Shown here piece after piece: positions 7,001 through 11,972 of a stretch of DNA of 11,972 nt. The notes under the pieces were generated by a model that searched no databases, was not told where the DNA came from, and worked only from the letters and a program-made list of their open reading frames with translations. Origin of the DNA: Pseudomonadota bacterium (lineage in GTDB: Bacteria > Pseudomonadota > Gammaproteobacteria > Xanthomonadales > Rhodanobacteraceae); assembly GCA_023430685.1 (NCBI GenBank), contig JAEYZH010000203.1:1-11972 (forward strand). The letters are read 5' to 3'. A program made the position numbers and the translations under genes. The stretch's first letter is position 1; the number at the start of each line of letters is the position of its first letter.

Positions 7001-8335
7001 ATGAACTGTGTGGTCCGGGTCCTGCCGGGCTGTCGCGACCTGCTGGCGCTGGCGGCTGCGCAGCCGCTGCGGTATCCGGGGCTGCTCGAGAGCGCCGCGC
7101 GCGGCAATGCGCGCGCGCGCCACGACATCCTGTTCGCGTTCCCCGAATCCCCGCTGCGGCTGGACGCGGGCGCGGACGCGCAAGCCGGTGTCCGCTTCCT
7201 CGATGCGCTCGATCGCGACTGGCGCACGGCGCGGCTGCCGCGCGTCGATGACGGCTTGCCGTTCCACGGCGGCTGGCTGCTCTACCTCGGCTACGAACTC
7301 GCGGCCGCGATCGAGCCGTCGCTGCGGCTGCCGGGCGCGCGCGACCCGCTGCCGGTGGCGCTCGCGTTGCGCTGCCCCGCGGCGATCATCGTCGACCACC
7401 CCGCCAACCGCACCGTGCTCGTCGCGGAAGCAGGGCGCGCGGAACTCGTGCACGCGATGCTCGCGGACCTGGAGGCGGCGTCGGCCAATCCTGCCGTTCT
7501 GCCCGCGGTGCTCGAGGTGGAGGAGGAACCGCCCGGTCGCTTCCTCGACGGTGTCGCGCGCGTGCACGCGCACCTCGGCGCGGGCGACGTGTTCCAGGTC
7601 AACCTCTCGCGCGGCTGGCAGGCGCGATTCGCGGCGCCGCCCGCGCCGGCTGCACTGCATGGCGCCCTGCGCCGTGCGAACCCTGCGCCGTTCGCGGGCC
7701 TGCTGCAGGCCGGGGAATGGGCGATCGCGAGTTCCTCCCCCGAGCGCCTCGTCGAAGTACGCGGCGGCGTCGCACAGGCTCGGCCGATCGCGGGCACGCG
7801 ACCGCGCAGCGCCGGCGACGATGATCTCGCGCGCATGCGCGAGCTCGCAGCGCATCCGAAGGAACGCGCCGAGCACGTGATGCTGATCGACCTCGAGCGC
7901 AACGACCTCGGTCGCGTCTGCGTGCCCGCCAGCGTGCGCGTCGACGAACTCATGGTGGTCGAAAGTTACGCGCACGTGCACCACCTCGTCTCGAACGTGC
8001 GCGGACGGTTGCGCGACGCCATCTCGCCGGTCGACGTCGTGCGCGCGGTGTTCCCGGGCGGCACGATCACGGGCTGCCCGAAAGTGCGCTGCATGCAGAT
8101 CATCGCGGACCTCGAAGGGGAAGGGCGCGGCGCGTACACCGGTTCGCTCGGCTACATCGACCGCAACGGCGACCTCGACCTCAATATCCTGATCCGCACC
8201 CTCGTGCAGCACGGCGCCGCGGTCGGTTTCCGCGCGGGTGCGGGGATCGTCGCCGACTCGGTCGCCGAGCGCGAACTCGACGAGACCCGCGCGAAGGCGC
8301 GCGGCCTGCTCCGCGCGCTCGGTTGCCCGGGCTGA
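7001..8335 (+). CDS. pabB: Aminodeoxychorismate synthase component I (PabB)
   Basis: Chorismate-utilising enzyme, 444 aa (E. coli PabB 453), predicted to aminate chorismate to 4-amino-4-deoxychorismate for p-aminobenzoate and folate, using ammonia from a PabA glutaminase not encoded here. Visible motifs: HGGWLLYLGYEL (89-100), GDVFQVNLSR (195-204), SSSPERLVE (244-252), PIAGTRPR (262-269), LIDLERNDLGR (295-305), PGGTITGCPKVRCMQII (352-368), YTGSLGYI (379-386), DLNILIRT (393-400). The overall pattern (GGTITG.PK, GSLGY) fits PabB better than anthranilate synthase TrpE, but position 264 is Ala as in TrpE rather than the Lys of PIKGT in E. coli PabB. The ATG at 7001 was chosen because the frame upstream is antisense-like; its Shine-Dalgarno is weak. 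fabF ends 79 bases upstream. E. coli has pabC at this place; no lyase gene is present. Confidence 0.88.
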   Translation: MNCVVRVLPGCRDLLALAAAQPLRYPGLLESAARGNARARHDILFAFPESPLRLDAGADAQAGVRFLDALDRDWRTARLPRVDDGLPFHGGWLLYLGYELAAAIEPSLRLPGARDPLPVALALRCPAAIIVDHPANRTVLVAEAGRAELVHAMLADLEAASANPAVLPAVLEVEEEPPGRFLDGVARVHAHLGAGDVFQVNLSRGWQARFAAPPAPAALHGALRRANPAPFAGLLQAGEWAIASSSPERLVEVRGGVAQARPIAGTRPRSAGDDDLARMRELAAHPKERAEHVMLIDLERNDLGRVCVPASVRVDELMVVESYAHVHHLVSNVRGRLRDAISPVDVVRAVFPGGTITGCPKVRCMQIIADLEGEGRGAYTGSLGYIDRNGDLDLNILIRTLVQHGAAVGFRAGAGIVADSVAERELDETRAKARGLLRALGCPG

Positions 8336-8492
8336 CGGGCGCTCGCGTGGGGCGCGCGCGGCATCCGATGTCCAAGCGCGCGGGGCGGAGTGGGTCGCTC
8401 CCGGGCCACCCCGGCCATCCGCGCCACGCGCAGCACGCGTGCCCACGCGCAGGCTCGCCCTCGCAGGCCGATTCCGGGTACCCTCGCCGCCG

Positions 8493-9557
8493 ATGAGCCT
8501 TACCCACCGATTCCTGCCGGCACCGCCGGCGCGCGGCTTTTCGGCGCTGCGTGCGCTCGTGCTGCTGCTGTTCCTCGGCGTGCTCGCGGCGGGCGCGTAT
8601 GCATGGCACGACTACCGCGGCTTCGCCGACGCGCCTTTGCCGGTGCAACGCGGGGACCAGACGCTCGTGATCGAGCGCGGCGCGGGATTCCGCGCGATCG
8701 TTTCGCAGATGCGCCGCGACGGCCTCGTGCCGAACAACCGGCTGTCGGAACTTCGCTGGCGGCTGCTCGCGCGCGAACTCGGTGTCGACGGCAGCCTGCA
8801 TGCGGGCGAGTACGCGCTGCCGCGCGGGATCACGCCGCGCGAACTCCTGCGCCGGATGGCCGCGGGCGAAGTCGTGCAACACCGCTTCACGATCGTGGAC
8901 GGCTGGACCTTTCGCCAGTTGCGCACGGCGCTGGCTGCCGAATCGGGGTTGAAGCAGACGCTCACCACGGAGACCGACGAGGACATCGCGCGCCGCGTCG
9001 GCGTCGAGGGTGGCCATCCGGAAGGCTGGTTCCTGCCCGAGACCTACGCCTGGGTGCGCGGCGAGTCCGATCTCGACGTGCTCGTGCGCGCACATGCGGC
9101 GATGAAGAAGGCGCTCGAGCGCCTCTGGGGCTCGCGTGCGCCCGACGTGCTGCTGAAGACGCCGTACGAGGCGCTGATCCTCGCGTCGATCGTCGAGAAG
9201 GAAACCGGACGCGCGGGCGAGCGCGCCGAGATCGCGGGCGTGTTCATGCGACGCATCAAGTACGGCATGCGGCTGCAGACCGATCCGACCGTGATCTACG
9301 GCATCGGGCGCGACTGGGACGGCAACATCCGGCGTCGCGACCTCGAAACCGACACGCCGTACAACACCTATACGCGCGACGGCCTGCCGCCGACGCCGAT
9401 CGCGTTGCCCGGCGTGCCCGCGATCGAGGCCGCGCTGCATCCCGCGCCCGGCGACGCGCTGTACTTCGTCGCGCGCGGCGACGGCAGCCACGAGTTCTCG
9501 CCGACGCTGGACGCGCACAACCGCGCGGTCCGCAAGTACCAGTTGCAGCGCGAATGA
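8493..9557 (+). CDS. mltG: Endolytic murein transglycosylase MltG
   Basis: Inner-membrane endolytic transglycosylase (YceG domain), 354 aa (E. coli 340), which cleaves nascent peptidoglycan strands and so sets glycan length. A single membrane helix lies at about 19-38 (ALRALVLLLFLGVLAAGAYA) after a short basic N-terminus, placing the catalytic domain in the periplasm. A LysM-like region (about 57-130) precedes the YceG core. Catalytic Glu235 is in ILASIVEKET; LQTDPTVIYG (261-270), YNTY (290-293) and GLPPTPI (297-303) are family signatures. The ATG at 8493 has no clear Shine-Dalgarno; GTACCCT at 8478-8484 could be a -10 box, again nearly at the start codon. A 157-base gap separates it from pabB, with no other gene visible. 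Its TGA overlaps the tmk ATG by 4 bases. Confidence 0.95.
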   Translation: MSLTHRFLPAPPARGFSALRALVLLLFLGVLAAGAYAWHDYRGFADAPLPVQRGDQTLVIERGAGFRAIVSQMRRDGLVPNNRLSELRWRLLARELGVDGSLHAGEYALPRGITPRELLRRMAAGEVVQHRFTIVDGWTFRQLRTALAAESGLKQTLTTETDEDIARRVGVEGGHPEGWFLPETYAWVRGESDLDVLVRAHAAMKKALERLWGSRAPDVLLKTPYEALILASIVEKETGRAGERAEIAGVFMRRIKYGMRLQTDPTVIYGIGRDWDGNIRRRDLETDTPYNTYTRDGLPPTPIALPGVPAIEAALHPAPGDALYFVARGDGSHEFSPTLDAHNRAVRKYQLQRE

Positions 9558-10192
9558 GCCGCGGGCGGCTGGTCACGCTCGAAGGCGGCGAGGGCGCCGG
9601 CAAGAGCACGGTGCTCGAGGTGGTGCGCGAGCGCATCGCCGCGCATGGCCACGACGTGGTCGCGACGCGCGAACCCGGCGGTACCGCACTCGGCGAAGCG
9701 GTGCGCTCGCTCGTGCTCGATCCTGCGCATGCCGGCATCAGCGCCGAAGCCGAATTGCTGTTGATGTTCGCGGCGCGCGCGCAGCTCGTGCGCGAAGTCG
9801 TGGTGCCCGCGCTCGCGGCGGGCCAGTGGGTGTTGTCGGACCGTTACGTCGATGCGAGCCATGCGTACCAGGGCGGCGGGCGAGGCCTGCCCGTCGAGTG
9901 CATCAGCGGACTCGCGGCCTGGGCCGCGCCGGTGGTTCCCGACCTGACCCTGCTGCTCGACGTGCCGGTGGCGACCGGACTCGCGCGCGCGGGTCGGCGT
10001 GGTGACGCCGATCGCATCGAGCGCGAGGGCGCGCCGTTCTTCGAGCGCGTGCGCGCGGCCTATCGCGCGCGCGCAGCGGCCGAGCCCGGCCGATTCCGCG
10101 TGATCGATGCCTCGCAACCGCTGCAACAGGTGCGCGCTGATGCGGCTGCCGCGATCGATGCCTTCCTCGCCGGCGTCGGGGAGAGCGCCTGA
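9554..10192 (+). CDS. tmk: Thymidylate kinase
   Basis: dTMP kinase, 212 aa (E. coli 213), phosphorylates dTMP to dTDP using ATP in the cytoplasm, an essential step towards dTTP. The P-loop GGEGAGKST lies at 11-19, the dTMP-binding REPGG at 39-43, DRY at 96-98 (SDRYVDASHAYQGGGRGL), and the lid segment GRRGDADRIE at about 147-156. The arginines in the lid and the Gly/Ala-rich P-loop without Arg fit the E. coli-like type II enzyme. The start ATG shares ATGA with the mltG stop, and its own TGA shares one base with the holB ATG (TGATG), so translation of mltG, tmk and holB is probably coupled. The order mltG-tmk-holB is conserved in Gammaproteobacteria. Confidence 0.97.
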   Translation: MSRGRLVTLEGGEGAGKSTVLEVVRERIAAHGHDVVATREPGGTALGEAVRSLVLDPAHAGISAEAELLLMFAARAQLVREVVVPALAAGQWVLSDRYVDASHAYQGGGRGLPVECISGLAAWAAPVVPDLTLLLDVPVATGLARAGRRGDADRIEREGAPFFERVRAAYRARAAAEPGRFRVIDASQPLQQVRADAAAAIDAFLAGVGESA

Positions 10193-11154
10193 TGCTCCCG
10201 CCCTGGCTGGTCGAGAGCTGGCGCACGCTCGCGACGGCGCTCGCGACGCAACGCCTGCACCATGGGCTCCTGCTCGCGGCGCCGGCAGGGCTCGGCAAGC
10301 GGGCACTCGCCGAGGCCTTCGTGCGCGCGGCGCTGTGCGAGCGACGCGACCACGACGGGTACGCCTGCGGCCGCTGCCGCGCCTGCGCGTTGCTCGCGGC
10401 GGGCTCGCATCCGGATCTCGTGCGTGTCGGGCTCGAATTGCGCGACGACGGCCGGCCGCGCAGCGAGATCACGGTCGACCAGGTTCGCGTGCTCTCGCAG
10501 CGGCTCGCGATGTCGAGCCAGTTCGGCGGCTGGCAGCTCGCACTCGTCGACCCGGCGGACCGCTTCAACGCGAGTGCGGCCAATGCGTTGCTGAAGACGC
10601 TCGAGGAACCTGCCTCGTCGACGGTGATCGTGCTCGTCGCCGACGAGCCGGCGCGCCTTCCGGCGACGATCCGCAGCCGCTGCCAGCGTATCGAGGTGCG
10701 TGCGCCGTCCTCCGCGCAAGCCTCCGAGTGGCTGCTGTCGCAGGGCGTCGAGCCGCCCGTCGCCGACGTTGCGCTGCAGGCGAGCCTGGGCAATCCAGGG
10801 CGCGCACTCGAGTGGAGCGCGGACGACACGCTCGCGGTGCGGCGCGCCTGCGCCGACGACCTCTCTGCACTCGCAGCGGGCCGTGACAGCGCGCTCGCGG
10901 TCGCCGACCGCTGGTCCGCGGACCGACCCGATACGCGACTGTGGTTCGCCTCGGTGCTCGCGCGCGACGAGGCGCGCGCGCTCGCGAGCGGTCGAACCGG
11001 CGCATTCGGCTTGACCGCGCGCGGCGAAATCCCGAAGCTAGCGGCGTGGTCGCGGCACGCCGACCGTGCTCGCGGCCTGCTCGCGACGTCGCTGCGCATC
11101 GACCTGTTGTTGCTCGACCTGTTGCGTGCCTGGCCGGCGCGCCGCGGCGCCTGA
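10192..11154 (+). CDS. holB: DNA polymerase III subunit delta'
   Basis: Clamp-loader delta' subunit, 320 aa (E. coli 334), an AAA+ family protein that helps load the beta clamp on DNA. A P-loop-like APAGLGKRAL lies at 30-39 but lacks the Ser/Thr after Lys, as expected for a subunit that does not hydrolyse ATP. The zinc module is present: Cys49, Cys59, Cys62 and Cys65. LALVDPADRFN (115-125), ANALLKTLEEP (129-139) and the SRC motif at 161-163 are typical of delta'/DnaX proteins. The C-terminal helical collar domain is shorter and poorly conserved. Its place directly after tmk (1-base overlap) separates it from dnaX. pilZ begins 110 bases downstream, after a GCCGGA/TCCGGC stem at 11187-11205 that has no T-run. 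Confidence 0.93.
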   Translation: MLPPWLVESWRTLATALATQRLHHGLLLAAPAGLGKRALAEAFVRAALCERRDHDGYACGRCRACALLAAGSHPDLVRVGLELRDDGRPRSEITVDQVRVLSQRLAMSSQFGGWQLALVDPADRFNASAANALLKTLEEPASSTVIVLVADEPARLPATIRSRCQRIEVRAPSSAQASEWLLSQGVEPPVADVALQASLGNPGRALEWSADDTLAVRRACADDLSALAAGRDSALAVADRWSADRPDTRLWFASVLARDEARALASGRTGAFGLTARGEIPKLAAWSRHADRARGLLATSLRIDLLLLDLLRAWPARRGA

Positions 11155-11264
11155 TCCGGATCGCAGCGCGCCGGACCGCCAAACTTGCCGGAATGAACAT
11201 CCGGCGCCCCGCAAGACCCGGCGCCGGGAAGACGGCGGGTCGGGCGAACTCGGAGGGAAGCGAC

Positions 11265-11630
11265 ATGTCGACGCCGGCGATTGGCGGTGCACCACGGCAG
11301 GGCATCCTGCCGCTCGCGATCAAGGACAAGGGCGCGCTGTTCAATGCCTACATGCCGTTCGTGCGCGGCGGCGGTCTGTTCGTTCCGACCAGCAAGCGCT
11401 ACAACCTCGGCGACGAGGTGTTCATCCTGCTCACGGTGATGGAAGAGAAGGACCGCCTGCCGGTGCCCGGCAAGGTGATCTGGATCACGCCCGCGGGCGC
11501 GCAGGGCAACCGCATGGCGGGCATCGGCGTGCAGTTCAACGAATCCGCGGACGGCGAGGCGGCCCGCACCAAGATCGAATCGATCCTCGCCGGCATCCTC
11601 ACCCAGGAACGCCCGACGCACACGATGTAG
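11265..11630 (+). CDS. pilZ: Type IV pilus assembly PilZ protein
   Basis: Small single-domain PilZ protein, 121 aa, of the canonical PilZ type required for type IV pilus assembly and twitching in Pseudomonas and Xanthomonas, where the Xanthomonas protein bridges the ATPase PilB and the c-di-GMP receptor FimX. RQGILPLAIKDKGALFNAYMPF at the start (shortened here: RQGILPL at 11-17, YMPF at 29-32), LGDEVFILL (48-56), GKVIWITPAGAQGNR (69-83) and GIGVQF (86-91) match it closely, as does the C-terminal THTM. It lacks the RxxxR and D/NxSxxG c-di-GMP-binding motifs, so it probably does not bind the nucleotide. GGAGGG at 11252-11257 fixes the ATG; the longer open frame upstream is antisense or intergenic. 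It follows holB as in Pseudomonas. Confidence 0.95.
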   Translation: MSTPAIGGAPRQGILPLAIKDKGALFNAYMPFVRGGGLFVPTSKRYNLGDEVFILLTVMEEKDRLPVPGKVIWITPAGAQGNRMAGIGVQFNESADGEAARTKIESILAGILTQERPTHTM

Positions 11631-11658
11631 CGTCGCGTGCGCCGCTCGAACCGCAGGG

Positions 11659-11972
11659 CTAGCCGGCGAGCGCGGCAGCCGCGTGGCGCTTGATCGTCGC
11701 GAGCATCGAGGCGAAGCCGTTCGAGCGGGTCGGTGAAAGGTGCTTCGCGAGGCCGATCGCTTCGACGAAGCGCGGTTCGGTGGCGAGGATCTCGGCCGCG
11801 GGGCGGCCCGAGTAGACGCGCAGCAGCAGGGCCGCGAGCCCGGACACGATCGATGAATCGCTGATGGCGGCAAAGTCCATGCGCCGCGCATCGCCTTGCG
11901 CGACGAGCCAGACCTGCGACTGGCAGCCCTGCACCTTGTGCTCGTCTGTGCGCCACTCGTCCGGGAAGGGCG
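11659..11972 (-). CDS. sufE: Cysteine desulfuration protein SufE, 5' end outside window
   Basis: C-terminal 103 residues of a SufE-family protein; the reading frame runs off the right edge, so about 35-40 N-terminal residues are missing compared with E. coli SufE (138). SufE accepts sulfur from the cysteine desulfurase SufS and passes it on for Fe-S cluster assembly. The acceptor Cys is in VQGCQSQVWL, codon near 11925, the family's most conserved segment. DSSIVSGLAALLLRVYSGR and LSPTRSNGFASMLATIK downstream are also characteristic. PFPDEWRTDEHK upstream of the motif is still in frame, so the GTG at 11934 is not the real start. The paralogue CsdE cannot be fully excluded. It converges on pilZ with only 28 bases between the two stop codons and no clear terminator there. 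Confidence 0.9.
   Translation of the reverse strand, partial: PFPDEWRTDEHKVQGCQSQVWLVAQGDARRMDFAAISDSSIVSGLAALLLRVYSGRPAAEILATEPRFVEAIGLAKHLSPTRSNGFASMLATIKRHAAAALAG

Noticed and set aside
11170..11192. Sigma-54-like promoter before pilZ (TTGCC near 11185)
   Set aside because: The required GG and GC elements do not have the right spacing.
9903..11891. Minus-strand open frame of 662 codons across holB and pilZ
   Set aside because: Shadow of holB and pilZ, and it also crosses sufE in the wrong frame.

Overview
This is a high-GC, gene-dense chromosomal window from a gammaproteobacterium, most likely of the order Lysobacterales (Xanthomonadales). The placement rests on gene order, on protein motifs (the PilZ protein closely resembles the Xanthomonas type IV pilus PilZ, and FabH has the IYSRIAGTGSYLPEK start of that group), and on short heptamer and GTAGGGTGGG-type intergenic repeats that I associate with these genomes. 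It is core, housekeeping DNA. I see no phage, transposase, CRISPR array, tRNA or rRNA.

Layout. Bases 1-220 hold a repeat mosaic: a 57-bp exact direct repeat plus inverted GTAGGGTGGG modules. Two overlapping minus-strand genes follow: an unrecognised membrane-anchored coiled-coil protein and the nucleotide pyrophosphatase Maf/YceF. Divergent from them runs a long plus-strand series: yceD, rpmF, fabH, fabD, fabG, acpP, fabF, pabB, mltG, tmk, holB, pilZ. A convergent minus-strand sufE is cut by the right edge. No gene-free stretch exceeds 300 bases; the longest is the repeat region at the left end.

How the genes work together. fabD makes malonyl-ACP from malonyl-CoA and ACP. fabH starts acyl chains, fabF extends them, fabG reduces the 3-keto intermediates, and acpP encodes the carrier. 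yceD and rpmF are the usual upstream partners of this cluster. The second half follows the known fabF-pab-mltG-tmk-holB-pilZ order, with pabB in the place where E. coli has pabC. It covers folate precursor synthesis, termination of glycan strands, dTMP phosphorylation, the clamp-loader delta' subunit and type IV pilus assembly. tmk overlaps both neighbours (ATGA and TGATG), so mltG-tmk-holB is probably translationally coupled.

Points of interest. plsX, normally between rpmF and fabH, is missing; a 182-base gap lies there, and fabH has no ATG, GTG or TTG at its expected start. A heptamer repeat has spread into the start of fabD and encodes its first residues. yceD has a near-consensus promoter so close to its ATG that the mRNA should be leaderless. 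acpP has its own promoter and a strong terminator, followed by two more hairpins before fabF. PabB carries PIAGT where many PabB enzymes have PIKGT. I found no convincing undescribed system here.
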